Shown: piece after piece, positions 16,052 to 25,390 of the stretch | How the letters are laid out: the number at the start of each line of letters is the position of its first letter | Numbering within the stretch: position 1 is the stretch's first letter | Assembly (NCBI GenBank): GCA_000702245.1 | Contig: JNKY01000018.1 | Location: forward strand, 62,001 to 126,000 | DNA: 64,000 bases | Source of the DNA: Lachnospiraceae bacterium C6A11 | GTDB taxonomy: Bacteria > Bacillota > Clostridia > Lachnospirales > Lachnospiraceae | Direction of reading: 5' to 3' | The notes under the pieces: generated by a model | Databases searched by the model: none | What the model was told of the DNA's origin: nothing | What the model saw: the letters and a program-made list of their open reading frames with translations, nothing else | Position numbers and translations under genes: made by a program

Positions 16052-18697
16052 TTATTTCAATGATTCTATACGTTCTACAACCTGCTCATAAGTCTCTTTG
16101 TACTTTGTGAGCTTGGCTTTTTCTTCTTCGACCTTGGCGGCTGGAGCCTTGCTGAGGAAGCGCTCGTTGGAGAGCATGCTCTCGCCACGCTTGATCTCGC
16201 CCTCAAGGCGAGTCTTTTCCTTGCTGAGACGCTCAAGCTCCTTGTCGATATCAACAAGCTCTGCAAATGGTATATAGATAACTGCATCGTGGATGACTAC
16301 CGAAACCGCATCGTCTGCGATGCCGGCCTTGTCAGCCTGAACAACAACCTTGTCTGAATAAGCAAGCTTCTCGAAGATGCTCTCGCTCTCCTCGAAGATC
16401 TTTCTGATCTCTGCCTTCTCGGAAACAACGAATGTATTTGCCTTTCTGCTTGGCGGTACATTCATCTCAGTACGGATATTTCTTACACCACGTACTGCTT
16501 CCTTGATAACGTCGATGTCCATCTCCTCAGCAGCGAAGTTCCACTCATCCTTATATACAGGCCAGTCAGCGATCATTACAGACTCCTCGCCTGTAAGTGT
16601 GCAGTAGATCTCCTCTGTTACGAATGGCATGTATGGATGGAGCAGCTTCAGGCAGTTTGCGAGAACAGTCTTCAGAGTGTAGAGAGCAGCAGCTCTTGTC
16701 TCACCCTTCTCATCCCAGAGACGAGGCTTAACCATCTCGATGTACCAATCGCAGAACTCCTCCCAGAGGAAGTTATATATCTTGTCAGCGGCAATACCGA
16801 GCTCGTATTTCTCCATATTGTCGGTAACATCCTTAACAAGTGTATTCATCTTGCTGATGATCCACTTATCGATCGTTGTAAGGTCAGCTGTCGTAACCTT
16901 ATCGATATCTGCAGCACCATTCTCCTCGTTCATCATGATGAAACGTGAAGCGTTCCAGATCTTATTTGCGAAGTTACGGCTTGCCTCAACTCTCTCCCAG
17001 TAGAAGCGCATGTCGTTACCAGGCGCATTTCCGGTGATAAGTGTGAAGCGGAGCGCGTCAGCACCGTATTTCTCGATAACCTCTAGCGGATCGATACCGT
17101 TACCGAGGGACTTACTCATCTTGCGGCCCTGATCATCTCTTACGAGACCGTGGAAGAGAACCGTATGGAAAGGAAGCTCTCCGGTCTGCTCGATAGAAGA
17201 AAATACCATTCTGATTACCCAGAAGAAGATGATATCATAGCCTGTTACGAGCACATCTGTAGGGAAGAAATACTTGTAATCCTCTGAATCTGTATCAGGC
17301 CAGCCAACTGTTGAGAATGGCCAGAGTGCTGAAGAGAACCAGGTATCAAGTGTATCCTCATCCTGCTTGAAATGCGTTCCGCCGCACTTTGGACATACGT
17401 GCGGAGCCTCGAAATCAACTACTGTCTCACCGCAGTCCTGGCAGTAATATGCAGGGATCCTGTGGCCCCACCAGAGCTGACGGCTGATACACCAGTCGCG
17501 AATATTGTCGAGCCAGTTGTAGTAAACCTTGTTCATTCTCTCAGGAACGAGACGAAGCTTGCCGCTTACAACGGCCTCCTTTGCAGGACGAGCCATCTCT
17601 TCCATCTTAACGAACCACTGTGGCTTGATGAGCGGCTCAACGGTCGTCTTACATCTGTCATGTGTACCAACCTGATGAGTATGCGGCTCAATCTTAACGA
17701 GAAGTCCAAGTGCATCAAGGTCACTAACGATTGCCTTTCTTGCCTCGTAACGATCCATTCCGTCGTATTTTGTGCCGATATTTGCGATAGTCGCATCATC
17801 GTTCATTATATTTATCTCTTCGAGGTTATGTCTCTTACCTACCTCGAAATCGTTAGGGTCGTGAGCAGGTGTGATCTTAACGCAGCCTGTTCCGAACTCC
17901 TTATCAACATAGCTGTCCGCGATAACAGGGATCTCCTTATTAACAAGCGGAAGGATAAGCATCTTGCCAACTATATCCTTATATCTGTCATCGTCCGGAT
18001 TAACTGCAACGGCAGTATCGCCAAGCATAGTCTCAGGACGTGTTGTAGCTATCTCAACGAAGCGGCCTTCCTCGCCGACAACAGGGTATTTGATGTGCCA
18101 GAAGTGGCCTTCCTGCTCCTCGTGGATAACCTCTGCATCGGAAATACTGGTCTGGCAAACAGGACACCAGTTAACGATTCTTGAGCCCTTGTAGATCCAG
18201 CCCTTGTCATAGAGCTTCTTAAATACTGTGTTTACGGCCTTGTTATTGCCTTCATCCATGGTGAAACGCTCTCTGTCCCAGTCAGCCGATGAACCCATAG
18301 ACTTAAGCTGGTTGATGATCCGTCCGCCATATTCCTTTCTCCACTCCCAGGCTCTCTCGAGGAACTTCTCTCTGCCGAGCTCGGCCTTGTCGATGCCCTG
18401 CTCCTTGAGAGCTTCGGTGATCTTAACCTCTGTTGCGATGGCTGCATGGTCTGTACCAGGCTGCCAGAGGGCATTGTAGCCCTGCATCCTCTTCATACGG
18501 ATGAGGATATCCTGCATTGTATTGTCAAGGGCATGTCCCATGTGAAGCTGGCCTGTGATATTTGGTGGCGGCATCACGATAGTGAAAGGTTTCTTGGATC
18601 TGTCAACCTCCGCGTGGAAATATCCCTTCTGTACCCATTTGTCATAAAGTCTCTTCTCAATCTCGGAAGGATTGTACGTCTTACTAAGTTCGCTCAT
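16052..18697 (-). CDS. valS: Valyl-tRNA synthetase
   Basis: 881 residues, full length. Class I signatures: HIGH-type QLHMGHAL near 50 and KMSKS in GRKMSKSLGNG near 525. CP1 editing domain (TTRPETMLGDTAV), two CxxC zinc-type motifs (NWCPVC, YCQDC/CPKC), anticodon-binding domain and a C-terminal coiled coil (about 810-880) as in bacterial ValRS. Charges tRNA-Val and hydrolyses mischarged Thr-tRNA. Start has AGGAG. The 3' end is close to the gdpP leader element. No T-box sequence was seen upstream. Confidence 0.98.
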   Translation of the reverse strand: MSELSKTYNPSEIEKRLYDKWVQKGYFHAEVDRSKKPFTIVMPPPNITGQLHMGHALDNTMQDILIRMKRMQGYNALWQPGTDHAAIATEVKITEALKEQGIDKAELGREKFLERAWEWRKEYGGRIINQLKSMGSSADWDRERFTMDEGNNKAVNTVFKKLYDKGWIYKGSRIVNWCPVCQTSISDAEVIHEEQEGHFWHIKYPVVGEEGRFVEIATTRPETMLGDTAVAVNPDDDRYKDIVGKMLILPLVNKEIPVIADSYVDKEFGTGCVKITPAHDPNDFEVGKRHNLEEINIMNDDATIANIGTKYDGMDRYEARKAIVSDLDALGLLVKIEPHTHQVGTHDRCKTTVEPLIKPQWFVKMEEMARPAKEAVVSGKLRLVPERMNKVYYNWLDNIRDWCISRQLWWGHRIPAYYCQDCGETVVDFEAPHVCPKCGGTHFKQDEDTLDTWFSSALWPFSTVGWPDTDSEDYKYFFPTDVLVTGYDIIFFWVIRMVFSSIEQTGELPFHTVLFHGLVRDDQGRKMSKSLGNGIDPLEVIEKYGADALRFTLITGNAPGNDMRFYWERVEASRNFANKIWNASRFIMMNEENGAADIDKVTTADLTTIDKWIISKMNTLVKDVTDNMEKYELGIAADKIYNFLWEEFCDWYIEMVKPRLWDEKGETRAAALYTLKTVLANCLKLLHPYMPFVTEEIYCTLTGEESVMIADWPVYKDEWNFAAEEMDIDVIKEAVRGVRNIRTEMNVPPSRKANTFVVSEKAEIRKIFEESESIFEKLAYSDKVVVQADKAGIADDAVSVVIHDAVIYIPFAELVDIDKELERLSKEKTRLEGEIKRGESMLSNERFLSKAPAAKVEEEKAKLTKYKETYEQVVERIESLK

Positions 18698-18733
18698 TTT
18701 TTCAACTCCTGCAACTCTATTAATTATTCTATC

Positions 18734-18802
18734 GGATTCACATACACATATACCCTCTCAATTCGAAAATACATCTTCAAGGGCACATATGTATGTGAAT
18801 CC
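18734..18802 (-). repeat. Leader hairpin element B (before valS)
   Basis: Long stem GGATTCACATAC with GTATGTGAATCC at the two ends, an inner CCC/GGG pair, and a core read in sense as GTGCCC..GAAGATGTATTTTC. A -10-like TATACT (18826-18831) lies about 24 bases upstream, so the element would lie near the mRNA start, 37 bases before the valS ATG. Confidence 0.6.
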
Positions 18803-18840
18803 TATTTTAATCATTATTATTTATTAGTATAACAGTCACA

Positions 18841-18870
18841 AAATAACTCGACACTCAGTTGAGTTATTTA
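18841..18870 (-). terminator. Terminator of the DUF5717-DUF5716-repeat protein unit
   Basis: AAATAACTC (18841-18849) pairs with GAGTTATTT (18861-18869); the minus-strand 3' side ends in TTTTG. Located 13 bp after the stop. The T run is short, so strength is uncertain. Confidence 0.6.
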
Positions 18871-18882
18871 AAAACATCTATG

Positions 18883-19722
18883 TCAGATTGCTTCCTCGCG
18901 GAAGTTGTCCTTCAGCTCGGTAAGTATGATGTCCATTCGTTTGTCGTAATCATTCATATCCTTGTTCAGCTTGTTGTAGACGGCACGCTGCAGCATCGCA
19001 AAGATCGTCATCTCCCTGACGTCATCCTTGCTGTCGCCGATCTCGAGCATGATCTTCTCGAAATAAGCCTCTTCGTCCTCAATGTCGCTGCGGTGGATCT
19101 CCTGACGCAGCGTCTCGGTATCCTCAGTCATTGCGACTATGAAGAAATACCCCTTACGCGACTCCGGATTGCCATTCAGCTCATAGGCCTTCTGGAAATA
19201 CTCCTTCGCGATCTCCATATCGAAGTTGCTTGCAGCCGCGACTGCTCTGTTGTGATAGACATTTCCGAGGAAGGAACTGTTGTCTATCTCGTCCGCCATG
19301 GCGATCATATCATCGTAGATATTTGCCGCTTTGATGTACCTTCTGTAGCCCAGATAGCCATCGGCCTTGAGCTTCATCCTCTGAACAGGTGAAAGCTTCT
19401 TATATTTCTGCCACGCCTCAGCGTAGACTCGGACTTCTTCCTGAGTATAATAATTGCCTGAGGAAAGGATTTCAAGCAGAAGATCCTGCGCATAGGCAGT
19501 CTTATTTGCAAGTCCTGTCAATCTGTCCGCAAGCGCCGGCATATCAAGCTCGACTCGAATCCAGTCAAAAAGCTTCTCTGAAAGCGAAGAACGGCTGATG
19601 AGAACTGTGTTGTTGTAGATGTAGAAGCACAGCTCTTCGTAGGTGTATATCTCCACCTTTGTATTCAGAAAAGTGAAAGGAACACTCGCTTTTTTAGTTG
19701 TACAAACAATTATCTTAGACAT
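18883..19722 (-). CDS. Helical-repeat (TPR-like) protein of the DUF5717/5716 unit
   Basis: 279 residues, soluble. The N-terminus (to about 75) has a beta-rich part (SVPFTFLNTKVEIYTYEEL), and from about 100 it is all-helical with TPR-like pairs (YRRYIKAANIYDDMI; NRAVAAASNFDMEIAKEYFQ). No catalytic motif. It starts 14 bp after the Hsp70-like gene, so it probably acts in the same complex, perhaps as an adaptor. Family not firmly recognised. Confidence 0.65.
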   Translation of the reverse strand: MSKIIVCTTKKASVPFTFLNTKVEIYTYEELCFYIYNNTVLISRSSLSEKLFDWIRVELDMPALADRLTGLANKTAYAQDLLLEILSSGNYYTQEEVRVYAEAWQKYKKLSPVQRMKLKADGYLGYRRYIKAANIYDDMIAMADEIDNSSFLGNVYHNRAVAAASNFDMEIAKEYFQKAYELNGNPESRKGYFFIVAMTEDTETLRQEIHRSDIEDEEAYFEKIMLEIGDSKDDVREMTIFAMLQRAVYNKLNKDMNDYDKRMDIILTELKDNFREEAI

Positions 19723-19736
19723 ATTCTTTCCTGCTC

Positions 19737-20999
19737 TTACAGATCCTTGATACTGAATTCCTTCCTGTAAATCTTGTTAGTTGTCGGGAACAGTCTTCCG
19801 AATCCCATGTCCTTTATTATAACTGCACCGTCGGTTGGATTGTCGAATTCCACCGAGATGTGAAGTTTCGTAGTTTTATTCGGGCGCTTCGGTATACCGT
19901 GGATCTTCACGGTCTCGCGCGCCTCCTCGCCGGTATGTCTGCCCCTGTAAACAAGTGTGACCTTGTCCGTGTCATCAAGTATTACCTCGATATGACCGTG
20001 GGTATTATACCACTGCTTTCCGCCCTCGGCGATCGGAACGAAGGTGTCCTTCTCGTCTCCGAGAGATATTCCTACATCGAAAAGCACATTTTCCTTGGTC
20101 TCTATGAAGAACCTCTCATAGAAATCCTTGTATTCACCGCCAACAGCCCTGTAGCAGGCGCCCTTGGTGTATATATTCTGTCCGACAAATACGCGTCTGC
20201 CCTGGCAGAGCACATTCGTGGACTTCTTCATCCATTTATTTGAGAAGCCTATTCCTGTAAGAAATACAGAAGATATGTAGGCCTCTTTAACCTCGTAATC
20301 CGCTATCCTTGCGAAATCATTGTCCATCGAGAAGGTGTCGGTGCCGTATTTTGCAAGGCTCATCTGACTCGAATAATCCTCGTGGATCACCGTGATGATC
20401 TCCGGCTTCTTATTTCGCGTGATATCTATCCTGTAATAATTCAGTCCGTCAGCATTGTAATCGAAGAGTGAAACGCTGTTGACCCAGAGGTCCTGCTCCT
20501 GATTGAAGATGTAGTAGAGGCCGCTGTCCATATGGCTTGTGATCTCTATCGCATCCTCCGGAACCTCCATGATCTTATAGAGCTCCGACAGTATCTTGTG
20601 GATATCCCTGTTATATTCGGGAATACTGATGACCAGCTTTCTGACCGTTGCCTGCTCGTATCTGTAGAGGAAGGAATCAACGTGCAGCTTTATCATCATG
20701 AGGAAGAGCTCCTTGTAGGTGTACTGCTTTCCTGCGATCTCCAGCGGCTCCGTCGAGAAAAGGTTCTCGAAAAGTCCATCGACTATGATACCGTCCTCGC
20801 TGAATCTGGCCTCGGAAGCCTCGCCGCCCACATACCAATGCTCCGTATCCCTGCTGTAAAAGAGGATATTCGGCATCATGTAGGTTTCCTTATTATTAAG
20901 TTGGCTGATGGACTCCGGCTCACGCTTGATGTCGTTGTAATAACTCATCTGCGTAAAGTCCGTGCAGAGGTCCATTCCTATGTAAAATGCTTCCGCCAT
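19737..20999 (-). CDS. Hsp70/actin-like ATPase-fold protein, DUF5716 family
   Basis: 420 residues. The N-terminus (FYIGMDLCTDFTQMSYY) matches the phosphate-1 loop style of actin/Hsp70 folds, and VFLTGIGFSNKW...GRRVFVGQNIY near 245-285 matches the adenosine and C-terminal motifs (GG..., G...GAA) of DnaK-like proteins, though residues are not canonical. It has no peptide-binding domain of DnaK type; the last ~100 residues look beta-rich. I associate it with DUF5716 from memory. It sits between the giant DUF5717 gene and a TPR-like gene. Nucleotide binding is an inference. Start has AGGAG. Confidence 0.7.
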   Translation of the reverse strand: MAEAFYIGMDLCTDFTQMSYYNDIKREPESISQLNNKETYMMPNILFYSRDTEHWYVGGEASEARFSEDGIIVDGLFENLFSTEPLEIAGKQYTYKELFLMMIKLHVDSFLYRYEQATVRKLVISIPEYNRDIHKILSELYKIMEVPEDAIEITSHMDSGLYYIFNQEQDLWVNSVSLFDYNADGLNYYRIDITRNKKPEIITVIHEDYSSQMSLAKYGTDTFSMDNDFARIADYEVKEAYISSVFLTGIGFSNKWMKKSTNVLCQGRRVFVGQNIYTKGACYRAVGGEYKDFYERFFIETKENVLFDVGISLGDEKDTFVPIAEGGKQWYNTHGHIEVILDDTDKVTLVYRGRHTGEEARETVKIHGIPKRPNKTTKLHISVEFDNPTDGAVIIKDMGFGRLFPTTNKIYRKEFSIKDL

Positions 21000-21075
21000 T
21001 ACTGTTTCTCCTAATTCTATTGTCGAATGATGCAGTCATCTGTCTGTCTCTGCATTCCGTTGCATCCTTCTGTGC

Positions 21076-21174
21076 CATAATTCTGTACAACAGAATTATG
21101 CATGTGCTTCGCACATGGCGCACTTCGTGCCGCGCATCCTCGCTTCGCTCGGATCACGATTCTCCGAATCGTGA
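21076..21174. repeat. Array of consecutive small hairpins
   Basis: Five inverted repeats in a row between the DUF5717 and DUF5716 genes: CATAATTCTG/CAGAATTATG (21076-21100), CATGTGC/GCACATG (21101-21117), GCAC/GTGC (21120-21130), an imperfect ATCC..GGAT (21136-21154) and TCACGATT/AATCGTGA (21154-21174). Three of the loops contain TTC. They fill the 178-bp gap and may temper expression within the operon. Confidence 0.65.
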
Positions 21175-21177
21175 CCT

Positions 21178-24100
21178 CTAAAGCACGCTAAGGTTTTCTT
21201 CAAACAAGTGCAGTGTATTGATATACACATCCAGATCCTCCAGCAGCTCTCTGTCCTCGCGCATCTCCTGCTTAACGAGCATACTGTTGATCGTCTCGAA
21301 ACGGTTCTTATATTTGCTGCCATAGCCCTTGGCCTTGAGGCTCTCACTCTCGATGATCTTGGCTTTGCCGCTGCCACTGCCTTCGATCTCGTAAACCAGT
21401 CTCTCGCCGTGGAATACAACGAATTCCATAACGTAGACGCCCGGAACAACCTCCTCCATACGCTGGGTCTTGGTCGCAACCTTGGTCCTTGAGCCGGTAT
21501 CGAAGCTGTATTTTACAAATACCTGATCATCGTCCTCTGACTTGTAAACAAGGTAAGTCTTGAGGAAGATATCCTGTGGAAGCCTGATGAACTTTGCGAA
21601 GCTCTTGTAGAATGGCAGGCACTTGCCGGCATCCATGAACTTCTCAACCGTATCGGCTATCCATACCTTCTGGTCGTCCGTGAATCTCTCCATTCTGCTG
21701 AAGAAGAGAAGGAGCGCCATCTTGGATATCTCATCATCTATATTTTCCTTGATGATCTCATGATACATGCACTCAAATATATAATTCGGCACCTGGATAT
21801 CGTTGATCAGATAATTATATGCAACCATCCTGAGGAAGGCCTTGACAACAAGTCCTCTGTTCCTGCCGGAATAATAGGTCGCAAATATATCGTAGATGTA
21901 CTCCAGATAGCCCTTCACGAACATCATCTGGGCAAGTGTATTTTCTGCAAGGAGGGCAACATCCGTTACCTTGTCCTTGGCAAGCTTGAAGAGTGCCGCA
22001 AGCTCGTCGATACTGCCGTTGAAATGGTTGATGATGTATGAAAGTATATTCGCATTAACGGTACCTGTCTTGTAAAGGTTGAGGCAGATACTCATAAGGT
22101 CTTCGTTGATGAAGCCGTCCGAATCCTTGACACCGTAGTCCGCAAGTCTGTAGAGCTCGTCGATCTCAAGCTCGTTGAAGCCGTAGAGCTTAACTGCCTG
22201 GAAGGCCTTGTCATACATGTTCATATCAATGAGATATGAGATGATGGTGCTTGTATTTGCGTGTGTCAGGTATTCGATATCAAGCCTTGTGAGGTATTTC
22301 CTCAGAACATCGGTATCCAGATTCTCGTGGTAATACTCGATGATGTTCATGCACGCCTGCTGCTTGTAGTGGTAAGAAATCTCGTCGCAGTTGATGATCT
22401 CTCTGGCTGCATTTACCTCCTTGGCGTTCTTGTAGGTGAACTCACCGATGCTCTTGTAGTTGAAGAGGAGCACGCGGTAGTCCCTCGGGCTGTATTCACG
22501 GCAGATATGCATATAAGCCTTCTCATCAACTATCCTCTCGAAATGATAAGGAATAGAGCCCGCGTAACGGTTGCCCGACTTATCCTCAAATATGATCGAT
22601 GCGCCGTCCGAAAGTATCTCAACGTAAGCCTCGCCATTTACGAGAGGGATCCTCTCCTCGCTTCTAAGTTCCTCGTGAGTAACGATAACGGCTCTCACGT
22701 TCTTGTTGAGGCAGACGATCTTGCGCCTGAAGATGATATTTATCAGCTTACCTGCGAAGAGGGAGCTGACGCTCTCCGGCTCAAGGAACTCGTCGTAAAT
22801 AACTGTCAGGTCGTCGTTGACCTTGCCCTTGATGATCATATTTTCCATGAAATCCTCCATGGTCGGAGCGTATTCATGGTAGATCTTCATATGTTCAGCC
22901 TTGTTGAAGATTACGTTTGCATAGAGATATGCAAGCTCCTCCTCGTTAAGGGTATTCTTGTAGTTAAGGTACATCAGGACTGAAGCCGGGATCAGATCGT
23001 ATCTTGAATGGTTCATACTCCTGATATAGCACTCATTAAGTCCGATGAACTTCATTGATTTAAGCACTGCCGCCTTGTAGAAGCGGTGATACTTGTGGTC
23101 AAGCATATTTGCGGAAATAAGCATGGAGATAAGGCTTCTCAGAACCTCCTCGTTCTCCTGCTCACGGCGCATATAGCTCTCTGTGCTTGCGGTATACTCC
23201 TCCGGAGTTCCGGTAGCATGATAATGCTCTGCGAAGTCAGCTGCCGAGCTTATCTCGCCCGAATACTTTGTACTGCTTACGGCCTTGGCGAGAGTCTTCT
23301 TATGCTCGCCGTCCTGTGAACTCTTGTCACTGTCCTCCGGATAGTCTTCGAGGCTTCTCTGTCTGCCGCCCTCATCCTGAAGGTCTATGCTTCCCTCGCC
23401 GGCTGCTTCATCATCCTCAAAGGTGAAGCCGAACTCCTCGGACAGGCTTCCTTCATAGTCGCTCTTCTTGCCCTTCAGTCCGTCAGCCAGGATAACATCC
23501 TCCGGTGCCTTATCCTTGTCCTTCTTATCCTTCTTCGAGAACTTGAGGCTTTCATCCATACCGTTTCTGAGGATGCGTTCCCTCTTCAGCTGGTTCTCGT
23601 TCTTATCGTAAATCTGCTTTAATACATCAAATATCTGCTGGTTAAACTCTGCGTTCTTACCTGCCAGCTTAACAAACTCGCTCTGAACCTCATCAGAGAT
23701 TAACTTATGTCTGATGCCCCACTTGATAGCTGTTATCTCAAAAGGAGTCAGCTTCTTTAAGAGGAGCGGATTCGAGTTAAATATCTCGCACAGTTCAAAA
23801 TATATGATCGGGCTGTTCTCGCCCTCGTCATACATCTCGGAAAGCTCGCGGTAAAGTGCGCTGCTGTCCTCTGACATCTCTGTGTCCACGAAAAGAAGAA
23901 GCCAGAAATAAAACATCTTCGGCTCCTGCGTACGGAAGTTGCGCCTGATCATATTTGCGGTCTTCTCGATAGTCTCTTCATCCTTAAGAACCATTGAACG
24001 AAGATAGCTGTAGTAGCATCCCTGCTGGTTGCTCATGAGACTTCTGTCAACATCAGCCTCGATACGGAGGAACTCCTGCTCAACCTTTGCAAGGTCGCCC

Positions 24101-25182
24101 GCAAGAATATTCATATGCATGATGCCGAGTCTGTACATATCCTCTTCCGGCTCAAGCTCCACAAGAGTCTTCAGCGCGTCTATAGAAGTATTTACATATT
24201 CGGTCAGACCTATCCTCTCCATTCTGAAGTCGAGATAAGCCTGCATCAGCTTGATATTGCTTGATTTGTTGAGGCGTCTCTTGTTCCTGTCCTCCTGATC
24301 CGGGCGTTCCCTGAGAGGCTTGGTGAGATGGATGTCCACCTCGATCCTCTGATAGATATTTTCGATGATGATCTTGCCGCGGTTCTCCCCCTCCGGAACA
24401 TGCTCAGGCGATATATAAACCGGAAGCTCACAGATATTTCCTGTGAAGTCATCCTCTGTAATAGTCTTCTTTCCCGGGATGATGAACTCAGCATTGCTGG
24501 TGATCTCGGACATCGTATAGCCCCAGGTATTCTTGTTGATCTCCACTGTGATCTGGGCCATCTCCTCAGGCATGTGAGTATCGATCTCCTGTCTTGACAC
24601 AGTAAGAGTAACCGTTCTCTTCTTGTGGATCATAACAAGGAACTCTTCCATCGCCTGATCTACAGAACGGCTTGCGAGTAAGCTTTCATATATCTGTCTT
24701 GTATGATTGTCGTTATCGATAAAGGTACGTCTGAACTCGCCTGTTGTGAAGAGCCTTACCGCTTCCTTCCAGCTCCTCTCGGCAAGTGCCGCAAACTTGA
24801 AGAGGTCGTCGATCTTGTCGTCGCGGTATTTGACATATGGCATAACGATGCTTATGTCGTAAGGGATCCTCTTCTCGCCGCCGTCCGTGATGACATTTAT
24901 ATGTCCGCGGAAGGTCTGGCCTGCCTCCAGACAGGTTGCGTTAAAGGAGAATCTGACCTCGAATCTCCTGCTGACGAAGGAATGTGACTCGAACCTGAGA
25001 AGATATCTGCTGTCGTAGACCATACCCTTGATCGGTACGTCATTCTTGCTTTCAACGATAAAGCTTCCTTCGTAGGTTGTTCCTGCCTCTATATTCAGTT
25101 TGAAGCATTCCTGTGAGATGTCTACAAGGGGTCTTTCTACACGGAATTCACCCTTGGCATACTGTTCAACGATAGCCTTCAT
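21178..25182 (-). CDS. Giant DUF5717-family protein
   Basis: 1334 residues from ATG 25182, which has GGAGG; a start ten codons upstream has none. The first ~110 residues form a beta-sandwich-like segment with two similar strands sets (EAGTTYEGSFIV; EAGQTFRGHINV), then another beta domain to ~310, then long helical repeat regions (about 320-560 and 960-1230) around a charged low-complexity stretch (about 560-700). No signal peptide or TM segment, so cytoplasmic. I recall it as DUF5717, found next to DUF5716 in Lachnospiraceae; no function is known to me. A scaffold partner of the Hsp70-like protein is an inference. Confidence 0.7.
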   Translation of the reverse strand: MKAIVEQYAKGEFRVERPLVDISQECFKLNIEAGTTYEGSFIVESKNDVPIKGMVYDSRYLLRFESHSFVSRRFEVRFSFNATCLEAGQTFRGHINVITDGGEKRIPYDISIVMPYVKYRDDKIDDLFKFAALAERSWKEAVRLFTTGEFRRTFIDNDNHTRQIYESLLASRSVDQAMEEFLVMIHKKRTVTLTVSRQEIDTHMPEEMAQITVEINKNTWGYTMSEITSNAEFIIPGKKTITEDDFTGNICELPVYISPEHVPEGENRGKIIIENIYQRIEVDIHLTKPLRERPDQEDRNKRRLNKSSNIKLMQAYLDFRMERIGLTEYVNTSIDALKTLVELEPEEDMYRLGIMHMNILAGDLAKVEQEFLRIEADVDRSLMSNQQGCYYSYLRSMVLKDEETIEKTANMIRRNFRTQEPKMFYFWLLLFVDTEMSEDSSALYRELSEMYDEGENSPIIYFELCEIFNSNPLLLKKLTPFEITAIKWGIRHKLISDEVQSEFVKLAGKNAEFNQQIFDVLKQIYDKNENQLKRERILRNGMDESLKFSKKDKKDKDKAPEDVILADGLKGKKSDYEGSLSEEFGFTFEDDEAAGEGSIDLQDEGGRQRSLEDYPEDSDKSSQDGEHKKTLAKAVSSTKYSGEISSAADFAEHYHATGTPEEYTASTESYMRREQENEEVLRSLISMLISANMLDHKYHRFYKAAVLKSMKFIGLNECYIRSMNHSRYDLIPASVLMYLNYKNTLNEEELAYLYANVIFNKAEHMKIYHEYAPTMEDFMENMIIKGKVNDDLTVIYDEFLEPESVSSLFAGKLINIIFRRKIVCLNKNVRAVIVTHEELRSEERIPLVNGEAYVEILSDGASIIFEDKSGNRYAGSIPYHFERIVDEKAYMHICREYSPRDYRVLLFNYKSIGEFTYKNAKEVNAAREIINCDEISYHYKQQACMNIIEYYHENLDTDVLRKYLTRLDIEYLTHANTSTIISYLIDMNMYDKAFQAVKLYGFNELEIDELYRLADYGVKDSDGFINEDLMSICLNLYKTGTVNANILSYIINHFNGSIDELAALFKLAKDKVTDVALLAENTLAQMMFVKGYLEYIYDIFATYYSGRNRGLVVKAFLRMVAYNYLINDIQVPNYIFECMYHEIIKENIDDEISKMALLLFFSRMERFTDDQKVWIADTVEKFMDAGKCLPFYKSFAKFIRLPQDIFLKTYLVYKSEDDDQVFVKYSFDTGSRTKVATKTQRMEEVVPGVYVMEFVVFHGERLVYEIEGSGSGKAKIIESESLKAKGYGSKYKNRFETINSMLVKQEMREDRELLEDLDVYINTLHLFEENLSVL

Positions 25183-25239
25183 TTCCGGCCTCCGCACTTT
25201 TCCAAAAATCATAATTGGCTCTTGATATTAGCCTGATAC

Positions 25240-25276
25240 TTGTTGTAAAATATCAACGTATGATATCAAACAACAA
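25240..25276 (+). promoter_or_regulatory. Dyad overlapping the aminotransferase promoter
   Basis: TTGTTGT (25240-25246) mirrors ACAACAA (25270-25276), and inside it ATATC (25250-25254) mirrors GATAT (25262-25266). A -10-like TATTAT follows at 25284-25289, placing the dyad over the -35 region, a typical repressor site. It lies between divergent genes and could serve both. Confidence 0.4.
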
Positions 25277-25390
25277 TCTGTTATATTATAGCAAAAGAGT
25301 TTCACGTTTGCAATGCAATCTGTTGAATAATGATCAGTGTTTAAGAGATGCTGCGAACCGCCCCTGTGGCGTGTGGATAGGAGTAAGATA

